NCBI GenBank assembly: GCA_023436825.1
Contig: JAEZHS010000058.1
Location: forward strand, 1 to 5,500
Length of the DNA stretch: 5,500 bases
Direction of reading: 5' to 3'
Origin: Pseudomonadota bacterium
GTDB lineage: Bacteria > Pseudomonadota > Alphaproteobacteria > Reyranellales > Reyranellaceae
The notes under the pieces: generated by a model
What the model saw: the letters and a program-made list of their open reading frames with translations, nothing else
What the model was told of the DNA's origin: nothing
The model's database searches: none
Made by a program: the position numbers and the translations under genes
Shown here: one piece after another, positions 1-5,500 of the stretch
Position numbering within the stretch: the first letter of the stretch is position 1
Layout: each line of letters opens with the position of its first letter

Positions 1-328
1 CGTTCGCACGCACCGCGGCGAGCGCGGCGGCGAGGTCGGCGCGTACGGCGTCGGGGCCGCGACGCCACAGATCGGTCATAAAAGTAGGGTTTTGTAGAGA
101 TGTTTCGGTCAGGTAAGGACTATTGCCGAACAGGGCATCGAGCAGCGCCGCCTGAGCGGGATCGTCGGGGCGCGCTGCCATCTCGTTCCATCGCATCCAA
201 GCGACGTCGCGACGCTCCGTGTCGTGCGGTCGCGGCAGGCGGTCGGTCGAAAGCCAAGACATGCGGTGTGCGGGTCGGTTAAGTTGCTCTTCGTGTCCGG
301 CGGCACGCTCGCCCAGGCGCGTCGTCAT
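1..328 (-). CDS. glnE: Glutamine synthetase adenylyltransferase / adenylyl-removase, N-terminal part (partial, runs off left edge)
   Basis: GlnE attaches AMP to, or removes it from, a tyrosine of glutamine synthetase in response to PII signals, tuning cytoplasmic ammonium assimilation. The minus-strand frame is open from 358 to the left edge. From the ATG at 328 it gives 109 residues. Residues 66-86 (LFGNSPYLTE, then LQNPTFMTDL) match the start of the N-terminal adenylyl-removase domain, where the family has an 'F..SP.L......P..l..L' pattern. Only about a tenth of a protein usually 900-1000 residues long is present, so the nucleotidyltransferase motifs cannot be seen. The start is uncertain: ATG 328 is the longest ATG choice, TTG 334 also lies in frame, and ATG 262 (residue 23) would still leave about 45 residues before the motif. 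None has a convincing Shine-Dalgarno sequence. The neighbouring AsmA-like gene is divergent. Family call is confident; start is not. Confidence 0.88.
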   Translation of the reverse strand, partial: MTTRLGERAAGHEEQLNRPAHRMSWLSTDRLPRPHDTERRDVAWMRWNEMAARPDDPAQAALLDALFGNSPYLTETSLQNPTFMTDLWRRGPDAVRADLAAALAAVRAN

Positions 329-339
329 CGTCAAGAAGC

Positions 340-345
340 GGGAAG
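340..345 (+). promoter_or_regulatory. Possible ribosome binding site for the TTG start of the AsmA-like gene
   Basis: GGGAAG lies 9 bases before the TTG at 355 and is a partial match to the Shine-Dalgarno consensus. It favours TTG 355 over the in-frame GTG 376 and ATG 382, whose upstream bases contain no better match. The TTG start also keeps the basic residues (VRRTYR) before the membrane segment, as expected for a cytoplasm-in anchor. The match is weak and could be chance in G-rich DNA. Confidence 0.3.
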
Positions 346-354
346 TATCAGCCT

Positions 355-3300
355 TTGGTCAGACGAACGTATCGGGTGTGCATGCGGGTGGTCGCCGGCA
401 TCGTCTTTGCCGTCGGCGCGCTCGTCCTGGTGGCCGCCCTGCGTCTGATGGAAGGTCCCGTCGACCTCGACTTCCTCAAGCACCGCATCGCCCAGGCGGC
501 CGACGTGCCGGGCAACGACATCAAGCCCGAGATCCAGCGCATCGCGCTCGAATGGGGCGGCATCAGCCAGCCCATGCGACTGGTGTTCAACGGCATCCGC
601 TTCGTCAAGGACGGCCACCAAGTGGTCGCCACGATCCCCACGGCTTCGGTCACCTTCGATGCCCGCAATGTCCTGCAGGGCATGTTCCTGCCGAACACGG
701 TCACGATCGAGGCCCCGACGATCGAAGCCGACATCACCCGTGACGGCGGCATGCTGCGTCGGGTCTTCACGTCTTCCGACGCCGAGTCGCAAGGCGAGGC
801 GCTGGTCCTGCTGATCGAGCAGCTCATGGCCGAGCCCAACTACGGTTCGCTGATCGGCCAGCTCGACATGATCCTGATCGAGCGCGCCAAGGTCACGATC
901 CGCGACCTCAAGACCGGGCTGACCTGGACCGCTCCCGCGGCGCGAGGTCGCCTGCAGCGCGACGCCGCGGGCGTCAGCATGGCGGCGTCGGCTCGACTCA
1001 CCGGCGATGCCGGCAACTGGGTCGATGTCTCGCTGTCGGGCGTCTACACCCGCGACCGCAGCCGCATCTCGCTCGACGCCGCCGTCGACGGCTTCCGGCC
1101 GTCGATGCTGGCCGACCTGTCGCCCGACGTCGCGCTGCTGCGCGGCGTCGACATCGCTCTCGCGGGCCGGCTGCACATCGAGGCCGACGGTCACGGCGAC
1201 GTACGCAGCGTCGCCGTCGACATCACCGGCGGCAACGGGCGGGTGACGCTTCCCGGTATCCTGCCGGCCTCGCATGCGGTGAAGTCGGTGAACGCCCGCG
1301 CCACCATCGATGCGATGGCGCACACGGCCAAGGTCGATCGCGTCGACGTCGATTTCGGTGCGGCGAAGGTATCGATCACCGGCGCGGGCGAGCGCAAGGC
1401 CGATGGCCAGACGTTCGCCGGCCGCGCCGAGGTGCGGCAGATCCCAGTCGATCGCCTGGGCGACTACTGGCCGCTGGAGTTCGCCGCCGGCGGCCGGGAG
1501 TGGGCGCTCAGCAATCTCAGCAAGGGCGATATCGACGTCGCGGCCGAGTTCGTGCTGAGCGCGCCGGGCAACGACATGGCCGAGCTGAAGGTCGATCGCC
1601 TGGTCGGCCTGCTCGACTACCGCGGCATGAAGGTGCGCTACATGCCGCACATGCCCGAGCTCGAGGGTGTTTCGGGCAAGGCGCGCTACGAGGGCGGCAC
1701 GCTGCATTTCGACGTGGCAAGCGGGACTGCCGTCAATCTCAAGACGGCCGGCGCCACCATTGACCTTACCGGACTCGACGGACCGCCGCCGCAGCACGCC
1801 GCGATCCGCATGCCGATCACCGGCTCCGCGCAGAACGTGATCCGCTTCCTGGCGCGGCCGACGCTCGGCCTGCCCAAGGAGGTGCTCTATGACTACCGCC
1901 GGCTGGGCGGTGAGGTGGCGGTCGACGTATCGATCGGCTTCCCGCTGTTGAATGCGCTGACCGTCGCCGACCTCGACCTCAAGGCCGAGGCGTCGCTGAC
2001 GCACTTCTCGCTGCAGGATGCGATCGGCGACGCCGACCTCAGCGACGCCACGGCGCGGATCAAGTACGGCAGCTCGGAACTCAGCGTCAGCGGAACCGGC
2101 AAGCTCGAAGGCAATGTGGTGGAGATCGGCTGGCGCGAGCTGTTCGGCGCCAAGGCGCCCTTCCGCCGGCGCTACGACCTCAAGGGCACGGTATCGACGG
2201 CGCTGGTCGCCAAGGCGGGTTTTCCGTCGCCCGAACCCTATCTCAGCGGACCGGTCGGCACGACGCTCTCCTATCAGGTGGCGACCAACGGCACCGGCGA
2301 GGTGGTTGGCCGCTTCGACATCAAGGCAGCCAAGGCAGAAGTCGCGCCGCTCGACTGGACCAAGCAGCCGGGCACCGAAGGCCAGGTCCAGATGACCATG
2401 AAGCTCGCCGCCGGCGGCAAGCTCACGACCATCGACTTCGACGCCCGCAGCAACGGGCTCGGCGGCAAGGGCCAGGTCCGCTTCACCGGCGACAACGCCC
2501 TGCAGCAGATCACCGTGAACCAGATCAAGATCGGCCAGACCGATGTCGCGGGCGACTGGAAGCGTACCCCGGGCGGGGTCGAGGTCTCCCTGCGCGGGCC
2601 CACGCTCGAGCTGCCGCGGGTGCACACGATGATCAAGGCGCGCGACGATCTCGCGGCCAAGGATCCCGCAGGCACCGCCGCACAGGGGCGCTCCAGCACC
2701 AAGTTCACCCTGCAGATCCAGCAGGTCCTGACCAAGCGCGGCGCGCTGGGCTACGTCAACGGCACCCTGGCTCTGGCCGGCGATCGCATTGCCGCCGCCG
2801 ACCTGTCGATTGGCGCCGGCAAAGGCTCGACCTTCCGTGTCACGCCGGCCGGGAAGGGGCGCAAGCTCTTCTTCTATGTCGCCAATTTCGGCCAGCTGCT
2901 GGCGGACGCCGGCTGGCTCGACGGCCTGGTCAACGGCTATCTCCATATCGAGGGTCTGTACAACGACGCCGTCGCCGGCTCGCCGCTCGACGGCTTTCTC
3001 AAGCTCGGACCCTACCGCCTGCAGCGGGTGACGCCGCGCGCCAATATCGGCACGCTCAACACGGCCATCGACGGCTTGAACCGCGCCGGCAACGCGCTGC
3101 AGCAGTTCGACAGCCTCGAAGCCAAGGTCCTGAAGACGGGCGATCGCCTCCACATCAGGAACGGCCGCACCAGCGGCCAGTCGATCGGGCTCACCGCCCA
3201 GGGCTTTGTCGATCTCGGCAACGACACCGCCAAGCTCGGCGGCATCGTCGTGCCGGCCTTTGCGCTGAACAACCTTCTGTCGAACGTGCCCCTGCTTGGT

Positions 3301-3492
3301 CCGTTGCTCACCGGGGGCAAGGATGGCGGCCTGTTCGCCGTGGCCTATCAGCTCTCGGGTCCGCTCGACGACCTCAAGACCGACGTCAACATGATGTCGG
3401 CGATGACGCCGGGGGCGCTGCGCGAGCTTTTCGTCTCGCAGCCCGACGCCGTCCAGCCGCCTTCCTCGCCGGAGATGCAGCGCGCGCCTTAG
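355..3492 (+). CDS. AsmA/YhdP-like protein with DUF3971-type region and N-terminal membrane anchor
   Basis: This is a 1045-residue envelope protein. AsmA, TamB and YhdP relatives are inner-membrane-anchored periplasmic proteins implicated in moving phospholipid to, or balancing lipid in, the outer membrane; that role is inferred here. Residues 1-11 are basic and about 12-31 form one hydrophobic helix, followed by GPVDLDFL (34-41), a typical opening of this family. The middle shows DUF3971/YhdP-type signatures: YWP at 371-373, a REW segment at 381-383, and VRYMPHMPELEG from 427. The C-terminus carries the AsmA-like pattern: VVPAFALNNLLSNVPLLGPLLTGG at roughly 965-989, then GLFAVAYQLSGPLDD. Long alternating hydrophobic/polar stretches fit the repetitive beta-groove fold. 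The frame is open back to 283 but has no start codon before TTG 355; GTG 376 and ATG 382 are alternatives. It ends with tandem in-frame stops, TAG then TAA (3490-3495). It is divergent from glnE and convergent with tyrS. The exact family member (AsmA, YhdP or other) is unresolved, so no symbol is given. Confidence 0.92.
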   Translation: MVRRTYRVCMRVVAGIVFAVGALVLVAALRLMEGPVDLDFLKHRIAQAADVPGNDIKPEIQRIALEWGGISQPMRLVFNGIRFVKDGHQVVATIPTASVTFDARNVLQGMFLPNTVTIEAPTIEADITRDGGMLRRVFTSSDAESQGEALVLLIEQLMAEPNYGSLIGQLDMILIERAKVTIRDLKTGLTWTAPAARGRLQRDAAGVSMAASARLTGDAGNWVDVSLSGVYTRDRSRISLDAAVDGFRPSMLADLSPDVALLRGVDIALAGRLHIEADGHGDVRSVAVDITGGNGRVTLPGILPASHAVKSVNARATIDAMAHTAKVDRVDVDFGAAKVSITGAGERKADGQTFAGRAEVRQIPVDRLGDYWPLEFAAGGREWALSNLSKGDIDVAAEFVLSAPGNDMAELKVDRLVGLLDYRGMKVRYMPHMPELEGVSGKARYEGGTLHFDVASGTAVNLKTAGATIDLTGLDGPPPQHAAIRMPITGSAQNVIRFLARPTLGLPKEVLYDYRRLGGEVAVDVSIGFPLLNALTVADLDLKAEASLTHFSLQDAIGDADLSDATARIKYGSSELSVSGTGKLEGNVVEIGWRELFGAKAPFRRRYDLKGTVSTALVAKAGFPSPEPYLSGPVGTTLSYQVATNGTGEVVGRFDIKAAKAEVAPLDWTKQPGTEGQVQMTMKLAAGGKLTTIDFDARSNGLGGKGQVRFTGDNALQQITVNQIKIGQTDVAGDWKRTPGGVEVSLRGPTLELPRVHTMIKARDDLAAKDPAGTAAQGRSSTKFTLQIQQVLTKRGALGYVNGTLALAGDRIAAADLSIGAGKGSTFRVTPAGKGRKLFFYVANFGQLLADAGWLDGLVNGYLHIEGLYNDAVAGSPLDGFLKLGPYRLQRVTPRANIGTLNTAIDGLNRAGNALQQFDSLEAKVLKTGDRLHIRNGRTSGQSIGLTAQGFVDLGNDTAKLGGIVVPAFALNNLLSNVPLLGPLLTGGKDGGLFAVAYQLSGPLDDLKTDVNMMSAMTPGALRELFVSQPDAVQPPSSPEMQRAP

Positions 3493-3502
3493 TAAGAATA
3501 TT

Positions 3503-3555
3503 CCTCTCCAGCGAAGCTGGGGAGGTGGCGCCGTCATACGGCGACGGAGGGGTCA
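3503..3555 (+). repeat. Left REP-like unit
   Basis: The first hairpin is 3503-3512 with 3516-3525: 10 bp around a GAA loop, with one T.G pair (3507/3521). The second is 3529-3534 with 3538-3543: 6 exact bp around CAT. The unit ends in the box CGGAGGGGTCA (3545-3555). It starts 10 bases after the first stop codon of the AsmA-like gene, so it would lie in that gene's mRNA 3' end. Confidence 0.75.
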
Positions 3556-3577
3556 TGGGCATCAGTGCTGGTGCTCG

Positions 3578-3628
3578 TGACCCCTCCGCCCGCTACGCGG
3601 GCACCTCCCCGCGCTTCGCGCAGGGAGG
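3578..3628 (-). repeat. Right REP-like unit, inverted copy
   Basis: Read on the minus strand this has the same plan as the left unit. The first hairpin pairs 3623-3628 with 3604-3609 and 3618-3621 with 3611-3614, around a GAA loop, with one T.G pair between. The second pairs 3597-3602 with 3588-3593 around GTA. It ends in the GGAGGGGTCA box. It lies 10 bases after the tyrS stop codon, mirroring the distance of the left unit from its own gene. Confidence 0.75.
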
Positions 3629-3638
3629 CATGACTAAT

Positions 3639-4892
3639 CTAAACCGCGCGCACCAGCACGTGGCGCTTGCGGCCGGCCGAGAGCTTCAGCGTGCCCGACG
3701 CATCGAGGTCGCCTTCGCCCACCGTCACGGTGTCGCCGGCGATCGGCTTGTCGTTCAGCCGCCCGCCGCCGCCCTTGATCAGCTTGCGCGCCTCGTTGCG
3801 GCTTTCGGCCAGGCCGGCCTCATGCAGCAGCTCGAACGCCGCAATGCCGGCGGCAAGCCGCGCGCGCGGAACGCTGACGGTGGGCAGCGACTCGGCGCGC
3901 GCGCCTTCCTCGAAGGTGCGGCGCGCGGTGTCGGCGGCTTCCTCGGCGGCCTTGCGGCCGTGCGCCAATGCCGTGACCTCCGTGGCGAGGATCTTCTTGG
4001 CCTCGTTGATCTCCTGGCCTTTCAGCGCCGCGAGCCGCGCGACCTCGTCGAGCGGCATGTCGGTGAAGACCTTCAGAAAGCGGCCGACATCCTCGTCCTC
4101 GGCATTGCGCCAGTACTGCCAGAAGTCGTACGGGCTCAACCGGTCGGGGTTCAGCCACACGGCACCGGCTGCGGTCTTGCCCATCTTGGCGCCCGAGGCG
4201 GTGGCGAGCAGTGGTGAGGTCAGGGCGAACAGCTCGCCGCCTTCCATGCGGCGACCGAGATCGGCGCCCATGATGATGTTGCCCCACTGGTCCGAGCCGC
4301 CCATCTGCAGGATGCATCTGTGGCGCCGGTAGAGCTCCACGAAGTCGTAGGACTGCAGGATCATGTAGTTGAATTCGAGGAAGGTGAGCGGCTGGTCGCG
4401 CTCGAGCCGTAGCTTCACCGAATCCATAGTGAGCATGCGGTTGACGGAGAAGTGCCGGCCGACGTCGCGCAGCAGCGGGATGTAGAGCAGCGTATCGAGC
4501 CACTCGGCATTGTTGGCCATTACCGCGTCGGTGGGACCGTCGCCGAACGTCAGGTAGTTGGCGAAGCTCTTGCGGATGCTCGCCATGTTGGCGTCGATCT
4601 GCTGCGGCGTCAGGAGCTGGCGCGTCTCGTCGCGACCCGACGGATCGCCGACCTTGGTCGTGCCGCCGCCCATCAGGGCGATCGGCTTGTGGCCGGTCTT
4701 CTGCCACCAGCGCAGCAGCATGATCTGCATGAGATGGCCGACATGCAGCGAATCGGCGGTGCAGTCGAAGCCGATATAGGCCGTGCGGACGCCGCTCGCG
4801 AGCAGCTCGTCGAGCCGCGTCGCGTCGCTGCACTGATGGACCATGCCGCGCTCGTGCACGATCCGCATGAAGTCCGACTTGAAGGCCGTCAT
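3639..4892 (-). CDS. tyrS: Tyrosine--tRNA ligase (TyrRS), complete
   Basis: TyrRS activates tyrosine with ATP and charges tRNA-Tyr in the cytoplasm; it is a class I synthetase acting as a dimer. The 417-residue length is normal for the bacterial type. The ATP-binding 'HIGH' motif appears as HVGH (50-53) after [12 protein letters not shown]. The tyrosine-binding set YMILQSYD places Tyr176, Gln180 and Asp183 with the same spacing as Tyr169, Gln173 and Asp176 of the Geobacillus enzyme, and GGSDQWGN gives Asp201. The 'KMSKS' loop is KMGKT (236-240), a usual TyrRS variant. An S4-type RNA-binding domain occupies about 346-417 ([18 protein letters not shown]). The start MTAFKSDF fits the usual alphaproteobacterial N-terminus, and an AGG (4900-4902) sits 7 bases upstream. 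All catalytic elements are intact. The gene is divergent from anmK and convergent with the AsmA-like gene. There is no room for a T-box leader. Confidence 0.99.
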   Translation of the reverse strand: MTAFKSDFMRIVHERGMVHQCSDATRLDELLASGVRTAYIGFDCTADSLHVGHLMQIMLLRWWQKTGHKPIALMGGGTTKVGDPSGRDETRQLLTPQQIDANMASIRKSFANYLTFGDGPTDAVMANNAEWLDTLLYIPLLRDVGRHFSVNRMLTMDSVKLRLERDQPLTFLEFNYMILQSYDFVELYRRHRCILQMGGSDQWGNIIMGADLGRRMEGGELFALTSPLLATASGAKMGKTAAGAVWLNPDRLSPYDFWQYWRNAEDEDVGRFLKVFTDMPLDEVARLAALKGQEINEAKKILATEVTALAHGRKAAEEAADTARRTFEEGARAESLPTVSVPRARLAAGIAAFELLHEAGLAESRNEARKLIKGGGGRLNDKPIAGDTVTVGEGDLDASGTLKLSAGRKRHVLVRAV

Positions 4893-4967
4893 CTCTTCGC
4901 CTGTTGTCCCTAAAGGGCCGGGGGTTTAACACGGGGCCGACCGCCCCTCAACGGACCCGCACTGCGT
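4893..4967. promoter_or_regulatory. tyrS/anmK divergent intergenic region, possible shared promoter region
   Basis: Both genes must be transcribed outward from this 75-base gap or from within each other's 5' ends. The A/T-richest part is around 4910-4931. For tyrS, a weak minus-strand candidate is TTGAGG (4951-4946), a 16-base spacer and TTAAAC (4929-4924). For anmK, a weak plus-strand candidate is TTGTCC (4904-4909), a 15-base spacer and TTTAAC (4925-4930). The two -10 candidates overlap, which would make firing mutually exclusive. A short GC hairpin (4933-4937 with 4943-4947) lies inside the tyrS spacer. Match quality is poor (3-4 of 6 per box), so treat the positions as guesses. anmK has only a weak GGA 12 bases before its ATG. 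Confidence 0.25.
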
Positions 4968-5500
4968 ATGTCTTCACCCTCCCTGCGCGCCCTTGGGCTG
5001 ATGAGCGGCACTTCCATCGACGGCGTCGACGTGGCCCTGATCGAAACCGACGGCGAGCAGGTGAGGTCTTTGGGCGGGTTCCTGACAGTCCCCTATACCG
5101 ACGGCGTGCGGCGGGAGATCCGGGCGGCGTTTGGCGCGGAGCAGCCCAGCGACGCGACGATGGCCGCCGAACGGGCGGTGACCGAGGCCCATGTCGAGGC
5201 GGTGACGCGTTGGTCGCGGGAAAGCGGCACGCCACTGTCGACGCTCGATGTCGTTGGCTTCCATGGCCAGACCATCACCCATCGGCCGGAGCGGCGCTTC
5301 ACTTGGCAGATCGGTGACGGCGCGGCGCTCGCGCGTGCCGTCGGCGTGAAGGTGGTGAGCGACCTGCGCATCGCCGACGTGAAGGCGGGCGGGCAGGGTG
5401 CGCCGCTGGTGCCGGTTTATCACGCGGCGCTGGCGCACGAGTTGCCCAAGCCGCTCGCCGTGGTGAACATCGGCGGCGTCGGCAACGTCACCTGGATCGG
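4968..5500 (+). CDS. anmK: Anhydro-N-acetylmuramic acid kinase, N-terminal part (partial, runs off right edge)
   Basis: AnmK opens the 1,6-anhydro ring of anhydro-N-acetylmuramic acid and phosphorylates it with ATP to give MurNAc-6-phosphate, a cytoplasmic step of peptidoglycan recycling. The visible 177 codons are close to half of a family usually near 370 residues. Signatures are GLMSGTSIDGVDVAL (10-24, the first phosphate-binding segment of the ASKHA-type fold), GFHGQT (97-102), WQIGDGAALA (113-122), GGQGAPLVP (141-149) and VVNIGGVGN (165-173). These closely follow the E. coli order. The catalytic Asp of the later DTGPGN-type motif is beyond the window and cannot be checked. The ATG at 4968 is chosen because the first motif begins nine residues later, as usual. 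The gene is divergent from tyrS, 75 bases away; I see no functional link between the two. Confidence 0.97.
   Translation, partial: MSSPSLRALGLMSGTSIDGVDVALIETDGEQVRSLGGFLTVPYTDGVRREIRAAFGAEQPSDATMAAERAVTEAHVEAVTRWSRESGTPLSTLDVVGFHGQTITHRPERRFTWQIGDGAALARAVGVKVVSDLRIADVKAGGQGAPLVPVYHAALAHELPKPLAVVNIGGVGNVTWI

Larger units (their letters stand above)
3503..3628. repeat. Inverted pair of REP-like palindromic units in the convergent intergenic region
   Basis: This element fills most of the 146-base gap between the AsmA-like gene and tyrS. It has two arms in opposite orientation (3503-3555 and 3578-3628) around a 22-base centre. Long-range pairing is exact over 9 bp (3519-3527 with 3602-3610) and 11 bp (3545-3555 with 3578-3588). 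Each arm also folds locally into two hairpins, and the centre can form a small hairpin (3559-3574, with one G.T pair). The position between convergent 3' ends is typical of REP/BIME-type repeats, which can end transcription, protect mRNA 3' ends or bind nucleoid proteins. Which of these applies is not visible. No run of T follows any hairpin on either strand, so it is not a classical intrinsic terminator. Whether it is a multicopy family in this genome cannot be told from one window. Confidence 0.8.

Noticed and set aside
1..79. A separate minus-strand gene starting at the ATG at 79 (MTDLWRRGPDAV).
   Set aside because: The same frame continues upstream without a stop and contains the GlnE FGNSPYL motif just before this methionine, so the ATG is internal to glnE.
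331..3537. A 1068-codon open frame on the minus strand lying antisense to the whole AsmA-like gene.
   Set aside because: Its product is a low-complexity mix rich in Asp, Arg, Ala, Val, Gly and His with no recognisable domain. It arises because GC-rich codon use on the plus strand removes stops from this antisense frame. The plus-strand frame has a membrane anchor and family motifs end to end.
3503..3628. A classical Rho-independent terminator between the convergent genes.
   Set aside because: Strong hairpins are present, but no T-run follows any of them on either strand. A repeat element fits better, though it may still influence 3' ends.
3503..3628. A CRISPR array or MITE-type transposon remnant.
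   Set aside because: There are only two units and they are inverted, not direct repeats with spacers. I saw no target-site duplication flanking the pair (bases before 3503 and after 3628 do not match).
3525..4217. Plus-strand open frame of 230 codons overlapping the REP-like element and tyrS.
   Set aside because: It lies antisense to tyrS, whose catalytic motifs are intact, and its translation shows no family signature.
3639..4892. HVGH and KMGKT in TyrS as possibly defective catalytic motifs.
   Set aside because: Both are accepted variants of HIGH and KMSKS in bacterial tyrosyl-tRNA synthetases, and the surrounding active-site residues are all present.
4893..4967. A T-box or other tRNA-sensing leader upstream of tyrS.
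   Set aside because: The whole gap is 75 bases, far shorter than a T-box leader, and no T-box core sequence or terminator/antiterminator pair is visible.
4904..5317. Plus-strand open frame of 137 codons across the tyrS/anmK gap and into anmK.
   Set aside because: It is out of frame with anmK, and the anmK frame carries all the expected kinase motifs over the same bases.

Overview
The window looks like an ordinary chromosomal housekeeping segment of a GC-rich alphaproteobacterium. Evidence for this is the strong G/C preference at third codon positions, the alphaproteobacterial style of the TyrS N-terminus, and the neighbourhood itself (glnE next to a large AsmA/YhdP-type protein, and tyrS divergent from anmK). 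I cannot fix the genus; an order such as Rhodospirillales or Hyphomicrobiales is plausible from the composition and gene order only. I see no insertion sequence, prophage, CRISPR array, tRNA, rRNA or island-like gene.

Layout from left to right. (1) Positions 1-328, minus strand: the 5' end of glnE, the glutamine synthetase adenylyltransferase/adenylyl-removase, running off the left edge. It is recognised from the N-terminal FGNSPYL...NPTFMTDL segment. (2) Positions 355-3492, plus strand: a 1045-residue AsmA/YhdP-like protein with an N-terminal membrane anchor, a DUF3971-type middle and an AsmA-like C-terminus, starting very close to glnE on the other strand. (3) Positions 3493-3638: the gap between two convergent genes, almost filled by a pair of inverted REP-like palindromic units (3503-3628). 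(4) Positions 3639-4892, minus strand: complete tyrS. (5) Positions 4893-4967: a 75-base divergent intergenic region. (6) Positions 4968-5500, plus strand: the first 177 codons of anmK, cut by the right edge.

The genes do not form one operon: the strand pattern is minus, plus, minus, plus, so there are two divergent starts (about 328-355 and 4893-4967) and one convergent junction (3493-3638). Functionally they cover nitrogen regulation (GlnE), envelope or outer-membrane lipid homeostasis (AsmA/YhdP-like), translation (TyrS) and peptidoglycan recycling (AnmK). The only shared theme is the envelope link between the AsmA-like protein and AnmK, and nothing here shows that it is more than coincidence.

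I did not find an undescribed biological system. The most interesting structure is the inverted REP pair at 3503-3628: its two arms differ in stem sequence but keep their pairing, while their loops and two box sequences are conserved. The remaining observations concern start-site ambiguity at the glnE/AsmA divergent junction, an A/T-ending codon patch in glnE, and a possible shared promoter region between tyrS and anmK.
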